DNA of 54,503 nt from Catenaria anguillulae PL171 (GCA_002102555.1 MCFL01000163.1:1-54503); one strand, 5' to 3'. Counted from the stretch's first letter, positions 34,937-46,451 are shown. Program-made: numbers and translations. Notes: generated by a model not told the origin, from the letters alone.

Positions 34937-36029
34937 CTACGCATGGCACAACCAAATGTCAACAGTCTGTTCACTCGACACTGTGGTAGCCATAACGTGC
35001 CATGCGCACACACCAATCCATCAAACCAAAGACCGATGAGAAAAAGCCGGGCTTGAGGAGCATATCAAGAAGTGGCTCATCAGCAGAGTGCTTGGGGTCG
35101 GCGCTGGTCGGGTGAAACAGGTCGGTTGGATCGGGCAAAGGCAGGAAGACGGTGGCCAGGCGGTGCGATAAGGCAAACGGAACCAGAGGTTGAGGACATA
35201 TAGCGAGTGCGAGCAGACTGTGCCTTGATCGTGAAAGGTTGACAGGACGTGGCAAGGGTGGGCGTGTTTGGTGGGAGCAACCGAGATGAAGGGCGCCCAA
35301 GCCGGCGTGGTGGCAACCGTAGTCAGGGGATGGCTATCGATTCCGGTGGTGGGCTGGGTGTTGACATGGCACGGCATTTTAGACCCAGTCTTGAACGTTA
35401 ATGGGTCGAGTGCTTATGGTCCTTGACGGGTGTGACGAACATGGAAGGTTTGATCCGTCATCGACCAACCTCACCCAACCCGTCGATCTCGGGGGTGCAC
35501 TTTTGGGCATGCGTGCCCAGCTACATAGGCCGGTGATAAATGCTTTGGTTCGTGGCATGGCTGGATCTGTGGGGAAAGAATGCCCGGCTGTGGGTTTGGT
35601 GTGTGAAAGTTACGTGCTTGTCGCGGACGGGCAGCTTGACTGTCATGACCATGACCGTCGACAGATTCCTCGCGTCCTCTATCGCTTTAAATTTCTATCG
35701 CGCACCATGGCCGATGCGTCTCGACTCCTGTATGGTAATAATGGACAAATGCGAACCAGAGTCCCTGGAAACTGGTTCTACAATTGACACACAAGATACA
35801 AAATAGCCGGAGCTCACCGCGGGTCGCCACTGGCGGCACGCTGGCGACAATTGAATGGCGAGGGAGCTAGCACAAGTGTATTGGACCCAAAGTCCATTGA
35901 GGCATGCCGGTGCTCAATACTTGATTCTTGCCCATGACAACTACTCGTGTGCGCTTCTGCCGCAGTTGTTCATCGAACATGTTGTGGCAAAGACAGGACA
36001 AACTGAGACCTGATCACCAAGAAGGTAAA

Positions 36030-36036
36030 TATAAAA
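36030..36036 (+). promoter_or_regulatory. TATA box
   Basis: TATAAAA lies 78 bases before the ATG at 36108, inside GTAAATATAAAACC. The position fits a fungal core promoter for the small gene downstream. Confidence 0.5.
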
Positions 36037-36047
36037 CCGACAGACAC

Positions 36048-36088
36048 GTCTCGTCCAGGGGTACTAAATTTAGTACCCCTGTCTCGTC
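36048..36088. mobile_element. 26-bp palindrome flanked by short direct repeats (hAT-like remnant?)
   Basis: A perfect 26-bp palindrome spans 36056-36081, with arms CAGGGGTACTAAA and TTTAGTACCCCTG. It is abutted on both sides by TCTCGTC (36049-36055 and 36082-36088), and the left copy is preceded by G. The CAGGGGTA terminus and the short target duplication resemble hAT-type elements, which usually duplicate 8 bp. There is no internal sequence, so it would be a minimal two-terminus remnant or footprint. It sits between the TATA box and the ATG of the next gene and could also act as a protein-binding site or leader hairpin. Confidence 0.45.
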
Positions 36089-36107
36089 GCTTCACTCTTC
36101 GCTCATT

Positions 36108-36493
36108 ATGAACTTTGAAGGCTCTAAGGACGGCCGCCAACACATGGACGTGGACGCCGCTGCCACGCAATTCAAGTCAATCTCATACCCTCCCGACCCG
36201 CCCGCCACTCTCCCGCCGCGCCTCGAAATGCAGACCAAGGTGTCCGGTAATGCCAGCAAGGGCTACAAGACGAAGCGCGGAACCCGCGCCGGCAAGAATA
36301 AAAAAATGAAAGTACGCGTCTCAGTCTTCCGTAGCAATTGCTAGGATTCACGGCTTACGGATTTCCACTCTGATAGAATGCCTTGTACAAGCTGTTCGTC
36401 ACACCCAAGCCCGAGGCGGCCGCGTCTGCGACAGTTGGCGCCGTCACCCATCACCACCATCACCACCATCACCACCACTACCACCAAAGGTAA
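36108..36493 (+). CDS. Small basic protein with ten-histidine tail
   Basis: Two exons (36108-36311, 36377-36493) give 106 residues; the 65-nt intron has a GTACGC donor. I do not recognise the family. The N-terminal third is polar (MNFEGSKDGRQHMDVDAAAT), the middle is Pro-rich (PPDPPATLPPRLEM), then comes a strongly basic patch GYKTKRGTRAGKNKKMKNAL that could be a nuclear localisation or RNA-binding element. The tail is ten consecutive His residues followed by YHQR, encoded by alternating CAC/CAT. The stop codon TAA lies inside AAAGGTAAGT, which is also an ideal splice donor, so a further exon is possible and the C terminus is uncertain. The His run could bind metal. Confidence 0.55.
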
Positions 36494-36878
36494 GTGGAGG
36501 TGCTCGGGCCGCGGGCTATGTGCGCGGCGAAGTGACATGTACATATCCCCCCCCCCCCTTCCCGATTTGTTGTGCAATAATTTCATCGTATGTAAATATT
36601 CTTCGGGGCGAATATCAAATCGTTGTGGTCCTGATCCGATTTGAGAGAGTGACACGATCAAGAAAAAAAAAAAATACATTCCAAGTATGTTTTCAGACTG
36701 TCTCAGCGCTTTCATGGAGGAATCAACACTAATATCATTACTACATGACTGATAGCAATGTTTACCAACCTACGGATATACGCTATACCTTGCATTAGAC
36801 CCTGCACATGCGAGCATCGGGATGTGTGTGAGCGGTTTGAATGGGTGAAAGGAATGTCACATTGACTCCAAACACGAA

Positions 36879-37896
36879 CTAATTAATTGGCATACCTGCT
36901 GCCGATGCGAGCGCCGATGTCGGAACCGATCCGTCGTCTCGACCAACTGGTGTGCTTGGATTAATCGGGGTGCTGTGCGATGCCGATGCCGATGCATTTG
37001 GCGGAGTCGGCGGCGGCGAGCAGGCGTGTCCAGTCTCATACTGGAGGTGGTGGGAGCAGGCTCGTTCCATGTTTTTGTATTCTTCTGTCTCACATTTCCC
37101 ATACAGTTTCCACTGACATGTGTGTGGTGCTCCAGCACGCACGATATACCCTTCTCTAGTCCATTTGACCGCATCCGTCGGCACTGGGTTGCCCATGTCG
37201 TGTGGTGCTGAAAACATTGCGCACGGGTCACTTTCGAGCGGCGCACGGACGGATTTCTTGCGTGACCGGTCCCATGTCGCTGTGGGCCATGTGAATCTGT
37301 GTAGTGTGTGTGTGAAGATATATGTACATCCAAAACAAGGAAAAGTGGGAGGATCAAGACTGGTTTGTGTGGAATGACGAAAACACTGGCCGATACATTC
37401 GCTGTAGAAAACAATCCAGTACAGTACAGGTAAGTCCGAGTGTCGCTTGGACGCACCAAGCCCGCCTTCATGAAATGGTCGGAAGTAACCATACCCGCCG
37501 AATGTGCATCCAAACCAACTCCATCCACGGCCGGAAGACTGCAGTGAACGCCAGCGCGGCCAGCAGCACCAGAAACAGCGACACGAGGACCTTGTCGAGG
37601 GTGCGCTCGCGGTCAAAGCAGATGGCGTTGAGTTGCGTGTCCTGCGACGGCTGGCACACAAAGTCAGGCCGGTACGGCAGCGTGGTGTTCTTTGCGTCGT
37701 GCTGGGCAATGGCGAGGCACAGCGAGATCTTGCACGCAACACATGACTCGATGGGCACGATGGTCGAGTTGGTTGGCCCGCAGGCGCACTTGCAGTTGAG
37801 CATGATGATTGGGAAGGTGCCGATGAGGATGCATCGAGTGGTCTGGCATAATGTCTGCAAAGCCGTCGCGGAATGATACCTGTTCTCGCCATGCAT
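36879..37896 (-). CDS. Cys-rich single-pass membrane protein, exon structure unresolved
   Basis: From the ATG at 37896 the first exon runs to about 37496. After a short hydrophobic lead (CILIGTFPIIML), which could be a signal peptide, comes a Cys-rich segment NCKCACGPTNSTIVPIESC with CVACKISLC and further Cys, two N-glycosylation sequons (NST, NTT), then one strong membrane helix (VLVSLFLVLLAALAFTAVF). A downstream exon on the same strand starts near 37277 (FTWPTATWDRSRKKSV), contains KWTREGYIVRAGAPHTCQWK and ends in a Ser/Pro/Ala-rich tail at 36879. Joining them needs a 5-nt micro-exon or an unseen site, so I leave the splice open. Cys-rich ectodomain, one helix and a long tail suggest a type I cell-surface or wall-sensor-like protein (inference). 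No known family recognised. Confidence 0.45.
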
Positions 37897-38040
37897 GTCA
37901 ATGTACTTGTGTCTGGTGGGCGGGCTGTGGGCTGTGGCCAATCGCCGCTCACAGACGTGCCTATGGTCGGGCGCAAAATTAAAAGCAGCGATGGTATTGG
38001 ATGCCTCTGGGTGTTGATTTGCCAACCGCCATCGTACTCT

Positions 38041-39616
38041 ATGAATTACTTTGCCATGTGTCCTTCAAATCCCTCACCAAGCATACCGGCCTCGGCACCT
38101 GGTAACGCCAGCCGCCGATCCGCCCCACCGGCGAGCACTGAGTCAAGGTCGGACGCTCAGAGTCTCTCTGGTGCAGGTCCAGGTGATGACGATGACGGGA
38201 AGCAAGCAGCGATGAGGTCAATGTCGTCGGCAACGCGGGCCGCTTCGCCTCAGTCACCATCCGCGGGCTCCAGCAGCAGTCATCGTCGACTCTCTGTCGG
38301 CGACACGCCTAAGCGAATTCCGCCCATGCTCATTCGCGATCCGTTTTCACAGGCGGACCTGGCTCGTCGGCTGAAAACTTTTGTCGTATGCACTGGCACA
38401 TTGAAGCTGTCCGTCACCGGAACTTGACCCGCAACTGACACATTTTCGCACTGCTGTTAGTCGGCCACGTTTGTCTTTGCACCAACCAACGTCTCACCCC
38501 TATACGCTGCCGCTCGCGGTTGGACGATGGTGGGCAACGACCAGCTCACATGCGAGCTGTGCCATGCTTCGCTGCTCCTGTCGCCCATGTTGGAAACGAG
38601 CGATTCCGTTGGTTCGCCGTCACATTCTTGCAAGTGCCCTCCACATTAGCCATGCGCTCACACAGCAACCCCTCAATGTTCCGTCAACAGACTCTCGGAT
38701 CGTGCAAAAGTACCTCGCATTACTCGACTCACAGCACACGCCGCAATGCGCGTGGCGGGCGGGTCCATGCTCCGAGTCCGTCGTGGATATACCCCTTGCC
38801 ACACCCAGCGTGCGAGCAAAGATGTTACTGGACCACGCGACCATTCTCACCAATGGAATCAAGCGCCTTGGATTGGAGGATGTTGAGTGCGTGAAGCAAG
38901 GGGATGACGGACACGTCTTGGTAGGTTTTGTTGAGGCAGCGTGAAACGAGCGAGTGTTTCAACCCGTTGCCTTACATTGCCGTGGTGCCTATTGTAGCCT
39001 CCATCGGTCATGCAGCTGTTCAAGGACGTGCCACTGGGAATCGTACATTGCGCGATGGGCAACTGGTCTCTCGCACCCGCTGCTTCGCCATCCGCAACAC
39101 CGGTCAACTCGAGCGCACCCGAATCTGTTCAAGACGCGGTCCTTGCCTGTGACTTTTGCAGTCGGCGTGTCGGTGTATGGACGTGCAAAAAGGGTACGTA
39201 CGCATCTCATTCCCAGTGATGTTGATCTACCACCACTCCTAACTTTGACTTGGTCCGCATGGATACACATTTCAGACTCGCCTCACCACCCAATCCACGC
39301 ACACAAATGGTACTGCCCGTACGCGCGCCCATCCACGTGGTCCACCATCATCCGCCAACTTGCATCTGTCTCCTCAATCACGTCACGACGACCAACCACC
39401 ACGCCAGCGCCAGTGTCGGCATCTGCCGCCTTGCAAGAACGCCGAAACGATCGGACCTTGATTCGCGACATTCGCCAGTTGCTGGAAAAGACCACTGCAC
39501 CCGCCAAGCGCAGGTACGAGGAAGAGGAGGAGAAGGCGAGGGATTGGAAGCGCCGGAGGAGTGGAATTGTTGGTGTAGCAGCGAGCGGAATGGCACTGCG
39601 TTCGTCCGATAAATGA
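38041..39616 (+). CDS. C3HC zinc-finger protein (NIPA/Rsm1 family)
   Basis: Five exons (38041-38385, 38461-38607, 38666-38920, 38998-39193, 39276-39616) give 427 residues; all junctions keep frame and introns are 58-82 nt. After a Ser/Pro-rich head comes the family opening DPFSQADLARRLKTFVSATF, then NVSPLYAAARGWTMVGNDQL with TCELCHASLL, matching the zf-C3HC pattern of a Trp followed by Cys-x2-Cys. The third exon has the partner motif TPQCAWRAGPC. The second module (Rsm1 domain) shows ACDFCSRRVGVWTC and HKWYCPY, again with zinc ligands. The end is basic and coiled (AKRRYEEEEEKARDWKRRRS), probably an NLS. Relatives are human ZC3HC1 and fission yeast Rsm1/budding yeast Pml39, at the nuclear-pore basket in mRNA export or Mlp/TPR anchoring. 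The gene is intact although neighbours show frame breaks. Confidence 0.9.
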
Positions 39617-40076
39617 CAAGATTGGAGGATGGCATTTAGCGTTCTTGTGCTTTGGTTGATTTGTGCCGCCGTTCACATGTAAAAGAAATCCACATCCTTC
39701 AAGGGCCCAGCCCTCTGCTGATAGGTCTGGCCAAACTCGTATCACGTTTACCCAGTCTGAAAATGACTCCTGATGGCCGCTCCTGCCACACTGTGCATTG
39801 AAGCCAGCTTGCCCCCCCCTTTTGTCTTGGCTACATCATTTTCGGGCAGAACATGGACATTGTCATTTGTGATGCGCTGATGGCGCAACGACTGAGACGC
39901 TCCGCAAGCTAAATGCCTGATCCCACTTGCGAGAAGCATCAAACGAAACATATCAAAACACAAGCACTTTGTGTGTATAATATTCCCAGCCAACCGCCAC
40001 GGACACCAAAGCAGCTGCCCGCAACAAGTGACATGCAAAATATCCGAACAGACACAAGCCAAGCCAGACAGAAAAC

Positions 40077-40851
40077 TTACTTCTTGGCATCGGCCTCGGC
40101 AGCAGCCTTGGCGGCAGCGCGCTTGGCACGGATGCCGTGGTAGCGGGCCAAGGTGCGGGCCTTGCGGAGGGCAACGTAGGCGTTGAAGTTCTTCTCCTCC
40201 TCGGTGATGGCACGGGCGGGCTCTTGCTCGTACACGTTGACAATGGGGTGGACAAAACCGCGGAGCTGGGCAGCAGCGGCAACCTCCTCGGGCTTGGCAC
40301 CCTTCTTGGGGAAGAGCACAAGCTTGGACTTGTAGGTCTTGAGGCGCTGCACGTTGGCGGCAAGACCCTCCTCGGAGCGGTTCTTGCGGCGGAAGTCGAC
40401 AGAGATGCCGATGGTGGCAGCCTCCTTGCGGTTGATGCCAGCGGCCTAGAGCAAAAATGTGGGGAAGCATCAAGCGTTCAGTCAATTCCGCTCATGTCCT
40501 CATCGCAACGCAAAATGACTTTTGGATTTCGTCCGCTTAGGCATCAAGTGCATGCAGACCTCAATCCAACCGTCCGAGAATCCATTCAAAAGCAAAAAAA
40601 CGACGCACCTTGAGCTCCTCAAAGGTGAAACCCTTACCGGCGCGGATGCGGCGGTTGTACTTGGCGGTTTGGCAACGCACAGCGGGGCGGAGAAGACCGT
40701 CAACGGGGCGGGGAGCGATGACCGATGCCTTGGCGGCACGGGCAACACGGCGGGCCTTCTTTTGACCGGGCTGGTTGAACCACGTCTTGACGCGGATCTT
40801 CCAGTCCTTGCGGAAGTGCTGGTTGGGGAGCTGGTTGTTGTGCTTAACCAT
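40077..40851 (-). CDS. RPL13: 60S ribosomal protein eL13
   Basis: Two exons (40851-40609, 40445-40077) give 203 residues; the 163-nt intron has a GTGCGT donor. It starts [17 protein letters not shown] and continues with [72 protein letters not shown] and [20 protein letters not shown], all strongly conserved across eukaryotes. Codon use is the most biased in the window (nearly all C/G-ending optimal codons), as expected for a highly expressed gene. It is a structural protein of the large ribosomal subunit. Conserved eukaryotic homologues often begin one or two residues further upstream; the ATG at 40851 has a good context (CACAATGG). Confidence 0.97.
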
Positions 40852-41239
40852 TGTGACTTACGGGAGTGGGTCGGCCCTATGGACAGTCGAGCAAAGCGAA
40901 TGAGCGGGTGGTTCGTGCTCGGTTTCGTGGATTCGGTCGAACGAGACGACATGGCGAGAAACAAGCAACAGTAACGTTGCATCGCCGTCCGAGGCCTTTG
41001 AGATGGGAGTTACATGACAAGATACATACAGTTGAAGGTATTACCCGGTGAGAAGGTCTCAGCTCTGATGGTGCGGCCCAGGTCTTGGATGGTGGTGGAT
41101 GGGTTGCGGCTCTGTGGATCGGAGGCCCATCAGAGATCAGCGCCACACCTCCCTCTCTCTGCCTGCCACAAACAAATGCGTTGACATTGCTCGTCTCATT
41201 CGATTTGACCTACCAGGGCATAATTGAACTGAGACTTCT

Positions 41240-42345
41240 ATGACACATTCGGCAATGTCATCTTCCGCCTCACACACGTCCTCCACTCTCGACTACGCTG
41301 GTCCCTTGACCCCATGTGACGATGTTACCAATGATCAAGCGTCCCAGTTCGTAAACGTGACCACGTATCCTGCTCGTCCGATCCCTGAGCCCCTCATCTT
41401 TGGCTGGTGTATGTTGGTGTACCAAGCTCTTGTTCGGTTACTTCGGTTGTCCTGATCTGTCTTGTGCTTCTCGGATAAGATTGAGCTCCTTGGTGCCGTG
41501 CAGTTTGCCCGCTCGGAGGATTTGTGTGCTGACTGCCCTGCAGGTATTGCCTTATGCTCGTAGCCCCGATTGCTCCTGTTCAGTTGCTGACCTCCTCGTG
41601 ACTATATGTAGCTTCTGTTCTATACGACCATCATGCAAAGCGCTACGTTCATTGTCGAAGGTGCGCCGATGCCACGCCGTGCAGAAAACAACGGTGACAA
41701 AGTGAACAACTTGCTCCTTCACCTTGGACGGGCGGCCAACACGCTTTCGACCTCCAAGCGTGTCTTGAGCATTCATTACGCTCAAGCCATTCACGAGGCA
41801 CTTCCGCTCGAGTTTCCCCAGCAGTACTCGCTCCCATTTGTCGTTCAGGAAATGCTGCGCGCTTTGTTCCCTGATCCGGCCATCAACCCGGCGCTGTCGC
41901 TCGCACCTGCCAATGTCATCCACCTCCAGCCGACTGCCCGCGAGTACAAGCAGTACCAGAAGGAGGGCTCCTTCGACGTTCGCAAATTTCTGCGTTCGAA
42001 ACGGGGTTCAATCCAGGATCACCATGACTTCATGGTGCTTACCCGCTGCATTCCGCACAAGCGCAGGTTGGACGAGGACGGCGCGGACGTGACGGTTAAG
42101 GTTCAAGACCCGCCAAAGAACCATTGCCGGTTTGACCTGAATGGGATTGAGTGGGCAGTCTGCGGCGTCGGACGTCATGTTGGCCACTTTGACTGTGGTC
42201 ATTGTACGTCATTGTTTCACCTGTTTTCCATGCACTTTCCTCATTACCGTGCTTCATTCTTCCTTCACCTCTCTTGTTTGTAGGCCTGGCCATCTTTCTT
42301 GACCCCTCATCCGTCAAGTCCAAACCTCGTTGGGGTGGTCATTGA
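41240..42345 (+). CDS. Unknown protein, exon joins partly resolved
   Basis: I do not recognise this gene. A first exon from the ATG at 41240 encodes MTHSAMSSSASHTSSTLDYA and continues to about 41416. The main exon starts after an acceptor near 41610 and runs in one frame to 42203, with QSATFIVEGAPMPRR, a leucine-rich helix region (LLLHLGRAANTLSTSKRVLS), LFPDPAINPALSLAPANVIH and a basic stretch HKRRLDEDGAD. A short last exon (42284-42345) begins CLAIFLDPSS and stops with TGA. The last intron (80 nt, GTACGT donor) is good; the first join is uncertain (donor GTGTAC near 41417). No signal peptide or membrane helix is seen. Confidence 0.45.
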
Positions 42346-42966
42346 CCAATCATCCGTCGCCATTGGGTTGACTGCCGCAGCCGTTTCGCCCTCGAGTCTC
42401 GCGCTGGATGATACGTTCGTCTACCGTCGCTTTAAAGACCTGCCCAAAAATTGTGCCGGGATCCTCGGCCAGCCTTGGGACCCAAATCAAGCTGTACAAA
42501 CAACGGCCCCTGCTGCTTCCTTTTTTGCGGAGCCATCGCATTTCGCCTACTTAATTCCAAGGACAATGTTCGTTGTTTGTTCTCATCCGGCCCACTGTCG
42601 CACGCCAACTCACCATTTTATTGGGTATTGGACGCTTGGGAATGACCCCAGACGATGAAGATGCGCCTACCGAGCCATTGTTGGTGATGGACGACGTGGT
42701 ACGCCGGAGTCTGTGAACACATGTGTTTGCCATTGACCGAAGGTACTCGATGCCAACGAGGGTAAGATGGGGATGTAGTTGATGAGTAAGTTTTGTATGC
42801 CCGATTGCTATTGTCTTCATGACATTTTGATGATTTTGTTCTGTTTCTCATTCCATTCCTTTGTCTGTCGTCGTCAGCGTACCTTCAGAGCATGAGGACA
42901 CGCAAAGGACGGTACGAGCTTGACACGTCTACCACCAAATCGGAGCAATAAAGTGCGGATACATGA
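42346..42966. other. Convergent intergenic region
   Basis: About 600 bases between convergent genes. A plus-strand open frame (to 42658) has no start context or recognisable domain. I see nothing else. Confidence 0.4.
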
Positions 42967-44611
42967 TCAAGCCTCGACACCAGCTAAGCGAGCGTCGGTG
43001 AACACGGTGTGCCCAACAGCAAACAACTGATGATAGTCGTCTTCACCATACCTCGCAAGGAACGCATCCTTGCACCTTTCCGCGATCCATCCAACCATGC
43101 ACACCTCGCCGGGGTTGTTGAGCTCCACTAGCACCTTGACGAACGAGCCGATTTCGTGCCACGAGTGCCACGAGTTGGTCGTGCTGTGCTCGAAATAGAC
43201 GTCGTGGTAATCGGCAAAGTTCCGACGCCAATACGAGCCACATCCTTGATGGTAATCGCAGGAGCGGAGCAAGTCTTGGATATGGATGCCAAACACAAGG
43301 AAGAATCCACGGCCAACTAGATGTAGCAAGCAGACGCAGGAATCAGCCAGGCAATGCTTGACTCAGTTTGACAAAGTGGACAAACCTACCCAGCGCGTTG
43401 ATTGATTCCTCATCCATCCACGCCATGGGGTCGGCCGGGTCGGACTCGGGGATGGGCGTCGAGTTGGAGCAAGTAGGCGACGGCGAGAAAGACGGGAACG
43501 AGGAAGAGCTTGGAGTGGGGGACAGGGAGGACGGGGGTTCTTGCGCGCCAGACGGCATCCGAGGTTGTGGGTTGGGAGGGGAGAGTAACGCGTCGGAATC
43601 CGGGCTGGATGGAATCACGATGGTTTCAGTTTGCGTTGGAGTGGATGGGGAGGACGCCAAATTCGCATGCCTGCGCGCCCCGGTCACTGTCGCAGCAATC
43701 GTGGCAGCAAGCTCCTTGCGGGCCGCCGATTTCTTGGGGAGCTTCGCACGCTTTTCACTCTCAAGGACTGCTGACGTCTTGCGCTTCCTTGAGAGCTCGA
43801 CTGGGGCGGGCTCACGCGATGCGGCTTCCTCGGTCTCGTCGGATTCTTCCTCTTCCGGTTTCGGCAGTTGGTACGTCATCGGGCAGGCGGTAATGTGCTC
43901 CTTGCACACCTCGTGGGTGGCGATGGTGAGTGTCTTGGAACGGGACGACACAAGCTGTTTCGGGCATGTCTTGCACTGCTCCTGCTGTAGGGCGGGTTGG
44001 GGCGCAGCAGGCAAGGCTGGGTCGTTCGTCGGGTTGACCGTCGCTGATGCCTTTGGTTTGCGGAGCATGAGCTGCGCCAATGCGTCGAGGGCCCCAAGCG
44101 TTTTGGCCGCGCGATCCTCGCGGTAGATGTTGAGCGCCGAATGTGTAGATCATCACAGCGTCCGACTCGAGGTCGAAGAGCCGAGCAGTGAACCGCGAGC
44201 TGAAGAACAGCTTGTTGAGGCGGTCTTGAAGGGCCAGAGTGGCCATTCTGTGCTTGAACTACACAGTCACATGTCATGCAGCCCTTTGTGAGCCAAAGGA
44301 TCGAAGAATAATAGTGAAAATGAACTGGGAACGGCCAGACGGACCTCTTTGTTGTGCAAAGAGCGGGTCGACGGCAACGACGAGGGATCGAAGCGGATCA
44401 TGGTCTCTATGCTGGTGAGCGGAAGGACAGGCACACCGTCCACTTCCATTGCCGCGATCTCATCCAACGTCTGAATGCGATTTGCGGGTCCAAAGACTTT
44501 GGTTGTGTTGGCGAGCATCTCCGAAACGGCGACGAAATCCTGATACTGCTCATGTTTCGCAGGGCACGGCTTTTGCAGCATGTGAGTGTCGATGCTGAAA
44601 TGCGATCCCAT
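42967..44611 (-). CDS. Unknown Ser/Pro-rich protein with one internal frame break
   Basis: I do not recognise the family. The ATG at 44611 starts MGSHFSIDTHMLQKPCPAKH and an exon ending SLHNKE, with a GTCCGT donor; after an intron FKHRMATLALQDRLNKLFFS continues. Near 44145 the frame must move by one base to join YTFG to ALNIYREDRAAKTLGALDAL; no intron fits there. Next come a Cys pair (CKTCPKQL) with CKEHITACP, which could bind zinc, an acidic patch, basic NLS-like KRKTSAVLESEKRAKLPKKS and a long Ser/Pro linker. After a last intron (GTAGGT donor near 43390) the C-terminal domain VGRGFFLVFGIHIQDLLRSC to AFLARYGEDDYHQLF ends at 42967. The dense basic and acidic patches suggest a nuclear protein (inference). 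Confidence 0.5.
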
Positions 44612-45344
44612 GTACTTGGCGGGACGGGGCGCCCCTGGAGTGGCATGGGGATGATGCGAGGGTGAGCAAGCCGGAGGCGCAAGAGAGCCAGACTGGCTAC
44701 GTTCAGGGCGTGTTGGGACCCCGTCTGATGTCGCCGGCGAGACGGGAGCTGGGCGTCGGTCTTGCGGCCAGAGGTGACTGCGGGCAGTCAGGTGCGCTCA
44801 GTGTCAGGATCAGGGTGCTGCATGCCCGTAACCTATGAATCATCTTTTTCGTTGGCGTAGGCCATCGTGTTGTGTTGTTGTGATCTCGACGGGTCATCGA
44901 ACCGCTAATGAAGGCAAAAGGCCCGCCAAAGTCCCATCCTCGGTAGACTTGCCAGCCAAAGCACGGGCCGTGCGGTTGCAGACCAGGTTGCAGACTTGCG
45001 ATGGCGATGTAGCCGCAAACCCTTGTCGCAGACACCCTACTCGATCAATTGCAATGTATTCCACGGCTTCAAGTGACTCATGTGAGTGGCCTGAGCCGCG
45101 CCGGGGAACACCGTATACTACCACATTACTCACAGTTCGCAGCTTACATTGTAAGCCAGATCACCAGGCCGTTTGCAGGGCAGGAATAGCGGTGCCAGCA
45201 CATGACATATAGCGGCTGGAATGAATCAAAACCGAGAGGCATGGGTAAATGTGAACTTGGGAGACGACATGTGCCAGGTGCTTGCAAAGAAAGGGGGTCA
45301 ATGACGATGAACAGTTTGTCTATGGGTAAGTGCAACTGAGGTGG
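44612..45344. other. Intergenic, no gene seen
   Basis: About 700 bases between the ends of two minus-strand genes. Open frames are short and inconsistent. I see no RNA gene. Confidence 0.4.
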
Positions 45345-46135
45345 CTACAGATCAATGTCGGACGTTCGACGACTATTGCTGCTCTCCTTGGCCACACGTG
45401 CTTCAACATCGACCGCCAAATCCTCATCGTTGCCCCAAATCGACGGCCGTGGGGTATACTTGACGGGCTGACCCAGAGCCCAAGCTGCCGCTGCTTGCGC
45501 GCCACCCACGAATGCTCCCGCAATGGATCCATACATCAACGTGCGCTGAACCGACGCCCGTGGTAACCGATCTGAACAAGGATTGTGTGAGCAGAGCAAA
45601 CAGGACGGTGAGAGGAGTACCAATTGCCACAACGTACTAATTAACGCAAACACTCCGGCCGTTGTCACGCCAGCCACCACGCCGCTGGCAGCGCTCTCCC
45701 TCTCGAGTGCCAAATCCACAGCTGTCTCGACACCCGCAAACATGGCAACGACCGAGCCCAACCTGCCAGCATCCCACAGCCCGCGCTTGATGCCACCCCA
45801 TACCATCCGATAGTTTTTCGCCTTGTGATAAAAGTACCAGCCCTGGACCGTGACGGGCAGCTGATGGGCATGCTCGGCGAGAAACTGGAGGCCGGCGGAT
45901 CGGCTTCCGATGAGCGCGCCAAGCGAAAAGCCCCACATGACGCCTAGCCCAGTGAAGGTGGCAAAGCGGTGGAGTTCGGGAGGGGCCGGGGGCAAGCGCT
46001 GAGGGTAGGTGGGTCGTGCAGGGCGAGTTCAGGCGACCATGAAAAGTAGGCGTGGAGGTTTTGCTTGAGGCGTCCCATGTTTGGGCCCGTGTAGGGTTGG
46101 TTTTGGTGAGGAGGCGGGAGAGGTGAATGAGTCAT
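45345..46135 (-). CDS. Tim17/Tim22/Tim23-family membrane protein, one frame break
   Basis: The conserved body reads FATFTGLGVMWGFSLGALIG, then KRGLWDAGRLGSVVAMFAGV with ETAVDLALERESAASGVVAG and a closing MYGSIAGAFVGGAQAAA. This Gly-rich, four-helix pattern with a GVETAVD-type motif is the Tim17 superfamily, whose members are inner-membrane translocase or assembly factors and peroxisomal Pmp24. A 66-nt intron (45637-45572, GTACGT donor) is stop-free and in frame. The first exon starts MTHSPLPPPHQNQPYTGPNM at 46135 and has GRLKQNLHAYFSWSPELALH, but a single missing base near 46015 separates it from PQRLPPAPPELHRF; no ATG begins the second frame before the conserved domain. I infer a sequence error or a true frame change. 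The precise orthologue is unclear. Confidence 0.65.
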
Positions 46136-46451
46136 TGCAGGTAATGTTATAATTCATGTGATGCCGAGTGTGGGGTGTCTTTTCTTTGGTCATTGATCCG
46201 TTTGAATGATTGTCGGTCGCATTGGAAAAGATGAAGAGATTCTTTGGTCAGATGTATTTCGATAAATGGAAATGGATCGGAGGGCCACTGCGCGGAGAAT
46301 AAGAGTGAGTCACTCTGCCCTGAAGGAAGGCGATCACATGAAGCTAGTCCAGGAAAAGGAAAAAAGGCCAACGCCGCTCTCGCCGGTCCCATCCTCGATT
46401 TATCTTCCTTCAAGTCCATGCATCCAAGTCACATCAGCACCAACCACCACC

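Larger units (their letters stand above)
34937..36107. other. Possible upstream exon of the UDG-like gene plus promoter region
   Basis: On the minus strand, 35180-35040 encodes a plausible stretch (DLFHPTSADPKHSADEPLL) that could be spliced to the exon starting at 34936. On the plus strand, 35401-35787 is open but shows no domain or good codon use. The last 100 bases are the promoter and leader of the next gene. Confidence 0.35.

Noticed and set aside
35401-35787. 128-residue plus-strand open frame
   Set aside because: No domain, no membrane or signal feature, and codon use unlike neighbouring genes.
40137-40613. 158-residue plus-strand open frame antisense to eL13
   Set aside because: It results from the strong codon bias of the ribosomal protein gene on the other strand.
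43368-44126. 252-residue plus-strand open frame
   Set aside because: It mirrors the Ser/Pro linker of the minus-strand gene, which has joined exons and NLS-like motifs.
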